NCBI GenBank assembly: GCA_031769625.1
Contig: JAUIMM010000686.1
Location: forward strand, 186,001 to 250,000
From: Taudactylus pleione
Lineage: Eukaryota; Chordata; Amphibia; Anura; Myobatrachidae
DNA: 64,000 nucleotides
Direction of reading: 5' to 3'
In this document: positions 42,661-52,885 of the stretch, piece after piece
Position numbering within the stretch: position 1 is the first letter of the stretch
Layout of the letters: each line of letters starts with the position of its first letter
Made by a program: the position numbers and the translations under genes
Notes under the pieces: model-generated
The model's input: the letters and a program-made list of their open reading frames with translations, nothing else
Told to the model about the DNA's origin: nothing
Database searches by the model: none

Positions 42661-44566
42661 CGGTCCGGGCCTCCCTTTGGGGGATCCCAGGGTGGGAGGC
42701 CGCCTGCTACAGTTCGCCCAGTGTTGGTCGACCACTACGACAGACACTTGGGTGCTGGAGGTGGTTTCCCACGGATACGCCCTCTCCTTCCGGCACAGAC
42801 CCCCGGCTCGCTTCTTCACCACGGGTCTACCATCAGACCGGAACAAGGCTACGGAGCTGCGGAAGGTATTGCACACTATGCTCCAGGCTGGAGTTATAGT
42901 GGCGGTTCCATTCTCCCAGAGGGGCCAGGGTTTCTATTCAAATCTATTTTTGGTACAGAAACCCAATGGGTCATATCGTCCGATTCTCAACCTCAAAGCA
43001 CTCAACAAGTCTTTGCGGGTCCCGAAGTTTCGGATGGAGACCCTACGGTCCATCATTCTGGCGCTGGAACCTGGGGACTACTTGGTGTCATTGGACATAC
43101 AGGACGCTTACCTGCATGTCCCTATTCTTTGGCGCCATCAACAGTTCCTCAGGTTTGCAATCAGCAGCGACCACTTCCAGTTTCGGGCGTTACCTTTTGG
43201 CCTGGCAACAGCACCACGTGTTTTCACCAAGGTGATGGCGGTCATGGCGGCTTCTCTGCGGCTGCAGGGAGTCCGCATGTTGCCGTATTTGGACGACCTG
43301 TTATTGGTGGCAGGATCTCCAGAGCTCCTGTTACGCCACTTGGACCTGACCATTGCACTGCTGCAACGGCACGGCTGGCTAATCAACTGGCAGAAGTCCA
43401 CTCTAATCCCGTCTCGGAGGATTCTGCATCTTGGAGCCTTATTGGACTCGGGACAGCAAAGGATCTTCGTGACGGAGGACAAGATCTCTGCTTTACAGTC
43501 AAGGGTGCGCAGTTGTCTGCACAGCCGCCGGGTGTCCTTACACTCGGCGATGAGGTTACTGGGCTCCATGGTGTCGGTGTTCGACATGGTGGAATACGCC
43601 CAGTTTCACTCCAGACCTCTGCAGCACCTGATCCTGTCCAGGTGGAACGGGCTGACTCAGTCTCTGAAGTCCCAGACGATTGTGCTCACCCAGGAGGTTC
43701 GCCTGTCCCTTACGTGGTGGTTACAGACGACCCACCTCAACAAGGGACGTCCGTTCTGGGTTCCAAATTGGGTCCTGTTGACAACGGACGCCAGTCTTCG
43801 GGGCTGGGGAGCAGTTTCGGGTCCACACTTGTTCCAGGGCAGGTGGACGCCGACAGAAGCGGAGCTTCCAATAAATATCTTGGAACTCCGTGCGGTCTTC
43901 AATGCTCTCCAGCAGGCACAGCGGTTTCTCCAGGGTCGCCCGGTGCAGGTCCAGTCGGACAACGCTACCACCGTGGCCTACATAAACAGGCAAGGAGGAA
44001 CTCGCAGTCGGGCGGCTCTCGTAGAGGTCTCTCGGATCCTGGTTTGGGCGGAGCGCAATCTTCCGGCCATATCAGCGGTCTTCATCCCGGGAGTGCTCAA
44101 TTGGGAGGCGGACTTTCTAAGTCGCCAGGACGTTCATCCGGGGGAATGGTCCCTGCACCCGGACGTTTTTCAACTACTGGTGGACAGGTGGGGTCTTCCA
44201 GAAATCGACCTCATGGCGTCCCGGCACAACAACAAGTTGCCGGTGTACGGGTCTCGCACAAGAGACGAAGGGGCGTCTCTGGTGGATGCTCTGTCCGTCC
44301 GGTGGACGTTCCGGTTCGCATACCTGTTCCCTCCGGTCTCCCTTCTTCCACGGGTAATCCGGAAATTCAAACAGGAAGGAGGGACGCTCCTGTTGATAGC
44401 TCCCGCGTGGCCCAGACGGCACTGGTTCTCAGACCTTCAGGGTCTGTCCGTGGACATTCCTCTGCGGTTGCCGCTACGACCGGACCTTCTGTCTCAGGGT
44501 CCTTGCCTTCACCCGGACCTGACTCGGCTGTCTTTGACGGCGTGGCTGTTGAGACGGCCATGCTGA
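42440..44566 (+). CDS. DIRS ORF2, reverse transcriptase / RNase H / methyltransferase-like
   Basis: 708 codons, open throughout. RT motifs run from GFYSNLFLVQKPNGSYRPIL near residue 165 through the catalytic YLDD at residues 283-286 (43286-43297). RNase H acidic residues are D450 (LTTDAS), E482 (NILELRA), D507 (VQSDNAT) and D558 (WEADFLSR). After that comes the block with LPEIDLMASRHNN and LLLIAPAWPRRHWFSDL, which DIRS elements share and which is annotated in the family as a Dam-like methyltransferase. The first ATG overlaps gag, so the true start is uncertain and may be downstream. The stop TGA at 44564-44566 overlaps the recombinase ATG as ATGCTGA. All catalytic residues are present. Confidence 0.93.
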   Translation: MWPRWRQPNLPVSRRPLLLLVRDHRPFGHLGPRAGPNHSRFLDRLALRNRSSPGSRHGVPDVRPPSQMTSLRPDGPGLPLGDPRVGGRLLQFAQCWSTTTTDTWVLEVVSHGYALSFRHRPPARFFTTGLPSDRNKATELRKVLHTMLQAGVIVAVPFSQRGQGFYSNLFLVQKPNGSYRPILNLKALNKSLRVPKFRMETLRSIILALEPGDYLVSLDIQDAYLHVPILWRHQQFLRFAISSDHFQFRALPFGLATAPRVFTKVMAVMAASLRLQGVRMLPYLDDLLLVAGSPELLLRHLDLTIALLQRHGWLINWQKSTLIPSRRILHLGALLDSGQQRIFVTEDKISALQSRVRSCLHSRRVSLHSAMRLLGSMVSVFDMVEYAQFHSRPLQHLILSRWNGLTQSLKSQTIVLTQEVRLSLTWWLQTTHLNKGRPFWVPNWVLLTTDASLRGWGAVSGPHLFQGRWTPTEAELPINILELRAVFNALQQAQRFLQGRPVQVQSDNATTVAYINRQGGTRSRAALVEVSRILVWAERNLPAISAVFIPGVLNWEADFLSRQDVHPGEWSLHPDVFQLLVDRWGLPEIDLMASRHNNKLPVYGSRTRDEGASLVDALSVRWTFRFAYLFPPVSLLPRVIRKFKQEGGTLLLIAPAWPRRHWFSDLQGLSVDIPLRLPLRPDLLSQGPCLHPDLTRLSLTAWLLRRPC

Positions 44567-45582
44567 GGTCCCGGGGGTTTTCCAGCTCTGTGGTGCGGAC
44601 CATGTTACGAGCTCGGAAACCGTCTTCCGCGAGGATATACCATCGCGTGTGGCATACGTTCTTCCAGTGGTGTCGACCGAGAGGTTATGCACCGCGGGAG
44701 TTTCGTCTGTCTCGGATTCTCGCCTTCCTGCAAGCGGGACTAGATCATGGGCTTCGCCTTGCTTCTTTGAAGGTACAGGTTTCGGCCCTATCTGTCTGGT
44801 TTCACCGTAGGATTGCTACAATCCCGGATGTGCGCACCTTTATGCAGGGTGTTCTCCGCATTCAGCCGCCCTTTGTTCCACCTGTGGCGCCTTGGGATTT
44901 GGCTGTGGTCCTGAGGGCTCTCCAAGGACCGCCGTTTGAACCACTGGGCTCAGTGGATCTTAAATGGCTAACAGCTAAGACTGTTTTCCTTCTGGCCATT
45001 GCTTCGGCCAGACGTGTTTCTGAGTTAGGGGCTCTTTCTTGTAGACCCCCTTTCTTGGTTTTTTATGGGAACAGGGCAGTGCTCCGCACTCGGCCCGAGT
45101 TTCTTCCCAAAGTTGTTTCCCAGTTTCATATTAACGAGGAAATAGTTGTTCCGGCCTTTAACTCACCGGGTCTTTCCGTGGGTGAGGCCTCTTTGGATGT
45201 TGTGCGGGCCTTAAGGACTTATGTTGACCGCACTTCTTCGTTTAGGAAGTCGGACGCTTTGTTTGTCCTCTTTGGCTTCCGTAAAAAGGGTTGGCCTGCT
45301 TCAAAGCAAACTTTGGCAGCCTGGATCCGTATGGCTATTTCTGAAGCTTATCTTCATGAAGGCCTACCGGTCCCTCCTTCTCTGAAGGCTCATTCCACTA
45401 GGTCTGTGGGTCCTTCGTGGGCAGCTCGACGTGGTGCCTCGGCAGTTCAGATCTGCAAGGCTGCTACGTGGTCTTCTGTCCATACCTTCGTGAGGTATTA
45501 CAGGTTTGACACCTTCGCCTCTCAGGATGCTTCCTTCGGGCGGCGGATTCTCCTTTCTGCACAGGAGCGTCCCCACCCTTAA
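44560..45582 (+). CDS. DIRS ORF3, tyrosine recombinase
   Basis: About 340 codons from ATG 44560-44562 to TAA near 45582. The frame is open further upstream to 42721, but that part is the shadow of the RT gene. It starts MLRSRGFSSSVVRTML, an N-terminal SAM-like DNA-binding region follows (SARIYHRVWHTFFQWC), then the catalytic domain. The R-H-R-Y set is visible: Arg in ASARRVSEL (45010-45015), H-x-x-R in AHSTR (45391-45402), and Tyr in FVRYYRF (45496-45501). The enzyme integrates the circular cDNA in place of a DDE integrase. Its ATGCTGA overlap with ORF2 suggests coupled or internal initiation. No break is seen. Confidence 0.93.
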   Translation: MLRSRGFSSSVVRTMLRARKPSSARIYHRVWHTFFQWCRPRGYAPREFRLSRILAFLQAGLDHGLRLASLKVQVSALSVWFHRRIATIPDVRTFMQGVLRIQPPFVPPVAPWDLAVVLRALQGPPFEPLGSVDLKWLTAKTVFLLAIASARRVSELGALSCRPPFLVFYGNRAVLRTRPEFLPKVVSQFHINEEIVVPAFNSPGLSVGEASLDVVRALRTYVDRTSSFRKSDALFVLFGFRKKGWPASKQTLAAWIRMAISEAYLHEGLPVPPSLKAHSTRSVGPSWAARRGASAVQICKAATWSSVHTFVRYYRFDTFASQDASFGRRILLSAQERPHP

Positions 45583-45602
45583 AGGATACTGCTTTGGGAC
45601 AT

Positions 45603-45715
45603 CCCCAAGGTATCCTGTGGATACCCTATGGACCCTGAAGTAGAAAATATGAGATATGGTAAGAACTTACCCTTGTTATCTCTATTTCTACGAAGTCCAT
45701 AGGGTTCCACAGGAC
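45603..45715 (+). repeat. DIRS internal complementary region
   Basis: 45603-45648 (CCCCAAGGTATCCTGTGGAT onwards) is the complement of the left terminus. 45649-45715 (ATGAGATATGGTAAGAAC onwards) is the complement of the right terminus. This region is proposed to align the two cDNA ends for circularisation. Confidence 0.95.
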
Positions 45716-45869
45716 TCCCGCCCTGTCGCACCTGTGCTGCAGATGGGCTTTGCTCTGGTCACCGGTTTTCCGTCTCCCTCTGGTGAGAATGTGATTCTTG
45801 TATGTGTCCAGATCTTTGTTCTCTCTCTTCCTTCTCCTCCTCCGGCCTATGGCTTGGTAACTAACTGAG
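45716..45869 (+). other. DIRS spacer before the right terminal repeat
   Basis: Pyrimidine-rich, non-coding; joins the internal complementary region to the right terminal repeat. Confidence 0.6.
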
Positions 45870-46048
45870 GTGCCTTGGCTCGGGGGCGGGGTATAGGAGG
45901 GGGACCTAGTGCATCCTGGGAGGCTGAAAGCTTAACTCTTTGGTGCCCTGCGACTGACGTCACACCTATACCCAAGGTATCCTGTGGAACCCTATGGACT
46001 TCGTAGAAATAGAGATAACAAGGGTAAGTTCTTACCATATCTCATATT
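45870..46048 (-). repeat. DIRS right inverted terminal repeat
   Basis: Complement of the left repeat from GAGGTGCCTTGGCTCGG on; outermost part GGGTAAGTTCTTACCATATC is specific to this end and is copied in the internal complementary region. Confidence 0.93.
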
Positions 46049-47299
46049 ATTTTTCTCAAATGCCAGACAATCTCAAAATAAAAGTTGAAACATTTTTAAG
46101 AGCGATCTATAGATGTATTTTAATAGTAAAAAGCGGTGCATATCTGAGGTTACAGCAATGGTAAAATTGGAAGTCTGATTTAGCCCTGGACCCTATGCTG
46201 ATTCGGCCCATGTACAGTGATGCTGCTGAAGCTCTGGACGCAATGTGATTGACACACTGGAGCCGTTTGGGGGTGTGGAGGGGGATTGTTTCACAAAACG
46301 GGTGCGCGTTGATCCTATGTGCCGAAGCCAGTGCCTGCGTCGTCAGACACAGATTCATTGGCCTCGGCAGCTTAGTTGAGAAGGGCATTCCGAGCAGCCG
46401 GGTTACTTAAATGTCCGAAGGCCAGCAGGATTTTTCCAATGATGATCCGCTGCTGTGTCTTCGGACACATTCAGCGGATCTTAGAAGGCACAGGTGGACG
46501 TCTCAATTCAAAAAATGACACCTGTATCATTTATTTATATCTCTTCACAGATCTGCTGCTACCGAAGATGCAGCACCAATCACTTCTACATCCACTTCTG
46601 AATTAGGCCCAGTGTGAGTTGCATAAAAGTTTGAAGTGACTGACATTCTCCCAAGCAGTGAGCCTGATTCAGTGTTGTATGTGTCTGTCTGCTCTAGACT
46701 TTCTATATTCCTACCCTTCCTATATTCCTTTATTTTAGAGTAATCCCCTTTTCCCTTCTGGGTTAGAGAATCCTCCTTTCTTCCATGGTAAGTCAAAGAC
46801 TATTCTCACATTTCTGTATCCACCTCACAGCCAAACCAGCCACGCAGTTCTGGCATGGAGCCAGGTCCCCCTGGTACATCCATTTCCCCTTCCTCTGGAC
46901 AATTTCTCCTCTGCCCACCACTGCCTCCCCCTGTCACCAACTGCCTCCTACTGCTTTTCACTGCCACCAATTGCCTTTCACTGCCACCCTCTGCCTTTCC
47001 CAGTCACTCACTGTCTCCTCAGTCACCCACTTCTTATTCCTGTCAACCTCTGCCTCCCCTCGCCACCTACTGCCTCTCACTGTGGGGCGAAGGAAGGGGG
47101 GCCAAAGCATTTTTTGCACCTGGGCCCACCACTCGCAAGTTCCACTGCTGTCCCATGATGATAATATCTTAGCATATTACGACTCTACCTTTCAGTTCTT
47201 GAAATGCTCTGGATTACAGGATGAATATTTCTCATAGTCACAAACGATTCAAGGTGAAGGAGGAGTTGGGATGTAACCCTAAATGTAAACTCCCTGGTA
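46049..47299. other. Intronic sequence with a CACTGCC-rich minisatellite
   Basis: At about 46910-47085 degenerate units of 18-25 bp built on CTGCCTCNCACTGCCACC recur. It is followed by GTGGGGCGAAGGAAGGGGGG. Open frames here come from the repeats. Around 46185-46610 a CpG-richer stretch ending GAATTAGGCCCAG may be a decayed MITE. Confidence 0.5.
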
Positions 47300-48060
47300 C
47301 CACCTTCTTTCAGAATTTTGTCCTAAAATTAGGAACTTTTTGGAGAATGTTGTGAATTTTATCAGTTCTCTTTTCAAGCTGAGACTAGAAAGAGATCCCT
47401 TGGCTGTTCTCTGTAATCATTTTTGAGAATGGGTTTAGGCGAAGAAGGACATGCTATGACCACCATCTTGCAATTTTTGTTACTGTATCTAAGAAAGTGA
47501 TTTTATGTAATTGGACGTCTTCTACGCCACCATTTTTGGAGTCTGTTACGACTCTTTTGCTTCAAATTCCTTATTTTGATAGGCAAGCTGTATTACTGAA
47601 TATTTAGACTGGGGTCCCTGCTGGTGTTCACATTGAGTCACTTCACAAACCAAAATATATGCTGATTTTTTTAAACTACTGCATAATATTTATGGTATTT
47701 ATACAGACAACTGTCATGATTTCCTTGGTGTTCTGCTACATTATTGGTACCAATGTGACATTTTTCATGGTATGGTGTTGCTCCTCATATACATGTAGTA
47801 TGAATGGCCGGCTGCTTCTGGTATGGGGTGGACAGATGGATCACTGCTTAGGACACACCGAAACACTGTATTTTAATATTAATATTATTTTTAATATGGT
47901 TTTATTTTATTTTTAATTGTTGTCAATTGTATCAATTCACGCTACTTCTATGTCTGATGTGCTTTCATTTATTGTATTTACTTGCTTCTTGTTTTAACTC
48001 TGATTATTGTACTCAGATAGTTGACTGTTTTGGAAAATAATAAAAAAGATTGAAAAAATT
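47300..48060 (+). mobile_element. 5'-truncated L1-type LINE, 3' end
   Basis: Between about 47310 and 47610 the + strand gives pieces of the L1 ORF2 C-terminus (FWRML-VNFISSLF, LRLERDPLAVL) with stops and frameshifts. An AT-rich 3' UTR follows, ending AATAATAAAAAAGATTGAAA, a poly(A)-type tail. No target duplication was identified. This is a dead copy. Confidence 0.6.
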
Positions 48061-48187
48061 TGAAGTGGAAATCTTATTAAGTCTGTTTTAAATTGGACTT
48101 CATTTAATAAACATTGCATCTAATTATCATAGTCTTAAGGACTAGATGGCATGGTGCGCAATATGGCGAACATTACATATTCAGCAT

Positions 48188-48417
48188 GCAATAAAACAAT
48201 GGATATACTTGGTGCTGTGGGAAAGTACATGTTTAGGGTGCACAATATGAAAAAAGACACTGTACCTCATACCTATGCCCAGCCTTGTATCTATCATAAA
48301 ACTTCCACTGACCACATGCAGCATAAAGTTTTATGTACATGTAGATTTAGCATTATGCCCATCATACAAACAGTGCTGAGGGTAGAATGAAGCCAAAATT
48401 GTCCATTATATACGGTG
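48188..48417 (+). repeat. Recent 230-bp direct repeat, copy 2
   Basis: Partner of 39843-40075, same orientation, about 8.35 kb apart. Both copies start GCAATAAAACAATGG and end TTATATACGGTG. Confidence 0.95.
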
Positions 48418-48798
48418 TCATTTACAACCAGCGGCGCTGTGCACTATCCTCTTGTGATCTCTTCCGCCTTGGTTTGTGCTGGTAGGCTTAGATGGGTTTG
48501 GAGATCAATATTGTGACAATTGTGGAGAAGCAGAAATGTGCACAAGCTGTTGGAGATAGTCTGATCTACAGTGGTAGCATGTTGGTATAACATTTACACT
48601 TCTGTAAACACTGGTTTCTAGTTTGTGAAGATGTATCCAAACACCTGAAGATAGACATGCCTCTAGTTAGGTGCAGAAGAGCAAAAACCAAGCCATTTGC
48701 CGAATGTGTCCTATGTGCATCGTAAGTGACCTCCTCCAGTGGTCATGTGCGGTGAAACCAATTCCCATCGTGTTTCAGTTCAGATGCTGCCTCTAGAT
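48418..48798. other. Intronic sequence, nothing recognised
   Basis: No gene or repeat end between the 230-bp repeat and the following MITE. Confidence 0.5.
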
Positions 48799-48999
48799 CA
48801 CAGGTTCTCAAACTCGGTCCTCGGGACCCCAAACAGTGCATGTTTTGCATGTCTCCTGACAGAATCACAAGTGAAATTAGCTCCACCTGTGGATCTTTTA
48901 AAATGTGTCAGTGAGTAATGAACACACCTGTGCACCTGCTGGGTGACCTGGAAAACGTGACCTGTGTGGGGTCCTGAGGACCGAGTTTGAGAACCACTG
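48799..48999. mobile_element. hAT-type MITE with CTCTAGAT target duplication
   Basis: The left CAGGTTCTCAAACTCGGTCC is inverted at the right (GGACCGAGTTTGAGAACC). Perfect 8-bp duplications CTCTAGAT flank at 48791-48798 and 49000-49007. 201 bp, non-coding. Confidence 0.94.
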
Positions 49000-49007
49000 C
49001 TCTAGAT

Positions 49008-49559
49008 TATTGCAGCAAGCAATATGGCGTATCCCACTTATGCCGTTTGTTTCTTATCAATAATAACTATAACTTCGCTAAGCCAATACAGTCTACTGAA
49101 CATTAATATCAAAATGTGAAAGAAAACCAAATTAGAAACTTCCAATTTAATTCTAAAAACCTGTCTGTGAAACAGAAGTAAAATAAACTACAGTAAATTA
49201 AACTGTCACTTTAGGATTGCTCCAAATGATTGTGCAGGCAAATAATAAATAAATCTGTATTCCATTACATTTTTGCATATCTTATTTTGTCATGCAGAAG
49301 AGTTAAATGCAGACACATGACAAATGCCAATTGTAAAGCAATTTTGCAAGCTAATGTTTTCAATTGCAGTAAAAGGGAAATTTTTGCTGGTTTTAAATTT
49401 GCCTTGCTTTTTTTGTCTGTTTTCCTTTTGACTGTCTTGTCATGTCTCAATGGGGCTCTGTATAGGATTGTAAATTTTATCCATCTTCTAATTGTATTTC
49501 AATGGTTACAATTTTAACATATTTTAACCACTTTACTTTGCCCGACAGGGATTTAGTCT
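49008..49559. other. AT-rich intronic sequence
   Basis: Contains a 95-codon open frame (49230-49517) without recognisable similarity. Confidence 0.45.
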
Positions 49560-50201
49560 AAAGATCTGCAGTAAAAAGGTAGACAATGTCTAGATAGACT
49601 CCAGATGTTAGACAGTCAAAAGGTAGACACTCTAAAGGTCGACATGAAAGAAGGTCGACTTTTACAAATGGTCGACAGGGTCAAAAGGTTGCCAAAAATG
49701 GTCGACACTTTTTTTTTCTTTTTCTAAGGCATAGACACTTACTAGAGGGTTAGGGATTAGGCACTTACCCTGATGGTTAGGGTTAGGCACTTACCCCGAT
49801 GGTTAGGGTTAGGCACTTACCCCGATGGTTAGAATTAGGCACCAGGAGGGAGGGTTAGGATTAGGCACTTACCGGAGGGTTAGGGTTAGGCATTAGAATG
49901 GATGGTTAGGGTCAGGCACCTACCCCGACAGGGAGGGTTAGGCAACAAGGGGAAGGTTAGGGTGAAGATTAAGGTTAGAAAACAATAAAAAAAAATGGCG
50001 ACCATTTTCGTGCCGACCATGAAGATTAAGGTTAGAAAACAATAAAAAAAAATGGCGACCATTTTCGTGCAGACCATTTTCATGCCGATCTTTTGACAGT
50101 GTCGACCATTTGTACATGTCGACATTCTTACATGTTCCTATTGACTGTCTAACATCTGGAGTCTATCTGGACATTGTCTACCTTTTTTACTGTAGATCTT
50201 T
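49560..50201. mobile_element. Foldback element with GGTCGAC motifs and telomere-like repeats
   Basis: Arms of about 60 bp (49560-49617 and 50141-50201) pair with few mismatches (AGATCTGCAGTAAAAAGG facing CCTTTTTTACTGTAGATC). Inside the left arm, GGTCGACA-like words repeat. From 49740 to 49960 about eight units of GGTTAGGGTTAGGCACTTAC type follow, and then a 60-bp tandem duplication with AACAATAAAAAAAAATGGCG at about 49964-50080. Non-coding. Confidence 0.82.
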
Positions 50202-50327
50202 CAATCCACACCGCTTGACAAATGAGTCTCTGAGACTCCTCCAAAAATTAAGGGGTGTCTGTGTCATCAGATGTACTCTTCAACTATGTAGATTGTTATA
50301 GTGTCTTGGTCAGATAACTAGCAAGGG

Positions 50328-50545
50328 GTTAGGTACGGGATCCCAGCGGTCAGGATGCCGACAGTGGCATTCCAACAGAATCTCGACAGAATTTGGTAAG
50401 TAACCATAACACTCCCCCTAACCCACCTTTCCCACAGCCTAACCCTCCCTCTAGTGCCTAAACCTAACCCTAACTGTCACCTTTGGCGTGTCAGCGGTTG
50501 GGATTCCACTGCCAGGATTCTGACCTTCAGGATGTCGATTACATC
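50328..50545. mobile_element. Related element with CCTAACCCTAAC core
   Basis: AGGGGTTAGGTACGGGATCCC at the left faces CAGGATGTCGATTACATCCCCT at the right, imperfectly inverted. The centre carries CCTAACCCTCCCTCTAGTG and CCTAAACCTAACCCTAAC, telomere-like on the opposite strand from the preceding element. Confidence 0.55.
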
Positions 50546-51319
50546 CCCTAGCAAATGAGTGAGACTAATGCACCAGTTTGTAGGAGTTGGCTTTTGACCC
50601 TACTGTGTTAATGATAGCTGCCACTGCCACCAACACAAATTTATGACATTACTGAGGACATTAAACCATGACATCCTGCTTTTTGATGGTAGTAGAATCG
50701 CTAATAAAATATTATTAGTGGCATATTTAAGGGTACAGTAAAATATATACAATGGTCACTATATAATATATGCATAGTATTGCCAAGCAAAATTGTTAGA
50801 GTTTTTTGCACTTTTAATTAAAATCTGGTTTGAAATTATGTAATTGTGGCTTGTACATGTGTTCATTGAATCTACTACATCAATGCAATAACTGTGATAT
50901 GGATGTATGTAATCATGAACAGCATTTTATATACATTTTTTTTGTGAGGAGCAATAATTTATTGTTTTGTATTAAGTCACTTTTATAGGAAAAATTTGTG
51001 TTTCAAAATAAAATAATTATGTATAGAAAATTACAGCAGACACATGCATTTCTTTAAAAGGTGCCCCTCTCCATTTCATTGGAGGTAAGGGGATATTCTG
51101 TGGACAAGACCCTTTAAAGGCAATGCTAAGTACATCCAGCCTAATGCACCTGTACTGAAACCATCTCTCACACAACTAGGGGAACTCCCATGTGTTAGCT
51201 AATGTGTTCATTTCACAGTTCTGTTTAGTAGTTAGGGAAATACTGTAGTGCAGCACATAGATGCTGATCAGCTGTGACAAGACTGACTCATTTTTCATTA
51301 TCTCTTTTTTTTTTTTCAG
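50546..51319. other. Intron 3' end upstream of exon 51320
   Basis: AT-rich; ends in a long T-run and TTTTTCAG at 51312-51319, a strong acceptor. Confidence 0.7.
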
Positions 51320-51371
51320 GCCATGAAAGTTCTTTCGAAAAAGAGATTACTTAAGCAATATGGTTTCCCAC
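51320..51371 (+). CDS. camkk1: camkk1 exon: catalytic lysine segment
   Basis: 52 bp between TTTTTCAG and GTATGT. It encodes AMKVLSKKRLLKQYGFP plus the first base of an Arg codon. The Lys in AMKVL is the ATP-contacting lysine of protein kinases. KQYGFP points to CaMKK1; CaMKK2 has RQAGFP there. It enters in phase 0, matching the previous exon, and leaves in phase 1. Confidence 0.95.
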
Positions 51372-51657
51372 GTATGTATTTTAAATGGCTTTAAAGTATA
51401 TATTTTTTGAACAGCATAATCACCTAATAGAAAATATACATAAATCTGAGCTATGAATCTACATTTCAGCAATAATCCTGTAGTAAGTGTTATATTATAA
51501 ATAATAATACAAAAAATCAAAATGGGATTATGATCAATTAACCTTTTTAAAGGTAATTTGTAAATTTGTGGCCTCATCCCCCCAGCAATGCAAATGTTGT
51601 TGCACCTATTTTTGAAGAAATGCACCTGGTGTAGTACACTACATGTGCAGTATTTGC

Positions 51658-52028
51658 AGGGGCACCTAGAGTGGGGGGGGGGGAGCGGGTACTATTTACC
51701 CGGGCCCGGGCCTCCTGAGGGACCCGGCACCGCCCCTCCTCCCTTCTCTCTCCTTCTCTCTTCATCGTGTGCTGAACTGCAGTGGGATACTGCTCGTGGC
51801 TGCTGAGCAGCAGCCACAACAATCTCCCCTGCCTGTGGGGGGGAAGCTATCACACTGATCGCGCCCACCCTGGCTTTGTGCCGGGCTGAGGGGCTCACAG
51901 CGCCCCCCTCCCCAGAGTTGCAAAAGTGTGTTTTTTTGTTTTGTTTTCTCTCAAGGGGGCGTAGCCACGCCTCCCATGATTAGGCCACGCCCCCTCTTTA
52001 CCTGGGTTCGGCAGTGCTCTCTACGGCC
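51658..52028. mobile_element. hAT-type MITE with imperfect 8-bp duplication
   Basis: CAGGGGCACCTAGAG at the left, CTCTACGGCCCTG at the right. Flanking AGTATTTG and GGTGTTTG agree in six of eight bases. G-run near 51673 and GC-rich interior. Non-coding. Confidence 0.75.
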
Positions 52029-52117
52029 CTGGGTGTTTGCATATGAATATGGCATTTTCTGTTAGAGTGCAACAAGAGCTGATAGAATAGAGACCAATAC
52101 ATATATACTGTGTACCT

Positions 52118-52292
52118 AGGAGTATATTTACTAAAGTGCAGGTTTTTAGAAGTGGGGATGTTGCCTAGGAACCAATCAGATTCTATTTAATACTTATCTA
52201 GCACCTTCTAAAAGATAATTGCTAGAATCTGATTGGTTGCCATGGGCAACATCTATACTTCTAAAAACACACACTTTAGTACATATATCCCT
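52118..52292. mobile_element. MITE with TATATTTACTAAAGT ends
   Basis: Strong self-complementarity: TATATTTACTAAAG facing CTTTAGTACATATA, TTTTTAGAAGT facing ACTTCTAAAAA, and AACCAATCAGATTCTA facing TAGAATCTGATTGGTT. About 175 bp, non-coding. Confidence 0.88.
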
Positions 52293-52684
52293 TAGAGTAG
52301 GTACATTTCCCCAGTATAACAAATAAGTAAATGTACAATGTATGAAAGGAAACCCGCTGTCCCACCCGCGGACCACAGAGTCACGCAGTGAGTGCTGGGA
52401 GTTTGGGGGGGGGGTACATAGCAAAGCAGCAGGCGAATAGAGATGGTATGCGCTCGGCATCTAGTCAGTGTACTGGGAGCCAGTGGGGGCAGCCCAGCAA
52501 CCCCCACAGTGACATGAACTTGGGCTTCTCACGGCTCCACTCCCTTTTGGACACGAGCCTTCGCCACGCGCATGGTCCCGCATCCATGGGTCCTGCTTGG
52601 TGGCATATGAAGAGATATTATGTTGAATAACTTTCTTCTTTCCTATCAGTGCATCTGAAAGTACACTTGGTATTATTTATTTAA

Positions 52685-52885
<201 letters not shown>

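Larger units (their letters stand above)
40109..46048 (+). mobile_element. DIRS-type tyrosine-recombinase retrotransposon, apparently complete
   Basis: About 5.94 kb. Inverted terminal repeats (40109-40260 and 45870-46048) share CCTCCCAGGATGCACTAGG and its complement. After the last gene an internal complementary region at 45603-45715 is complementary to the left terminus and then to the right terminus, joined at 45648/45649. The ATT triplet at both outer ends (40109-40111 and 46046-46048) appears once at that junction, as expected for a circular intermediate integrated by a tyrosine recombinase without target duplication. Three long overlapping frames lie between: gag-like, RT/RNase H, and recombinase. 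GC content is far above the surrounding intron. Confidence 0.96.

Noticed and set aside
42721..44559. Upstream 613 codons of the recombinase frame as part of the protein
   Set aside because: This stretch overlaps the RT/RNase H gene in another frame and is Gly/Ser/Pro-rich without domains; the recombinase similarity begins just after ATG 44560.
49740..49960. True telomere or chromosome-end sequence
   Set aside because: Only short TTAGGG words in a longer degenerate unit, flanked by inverted arms of a mobile element, in the middle of a gene intron.
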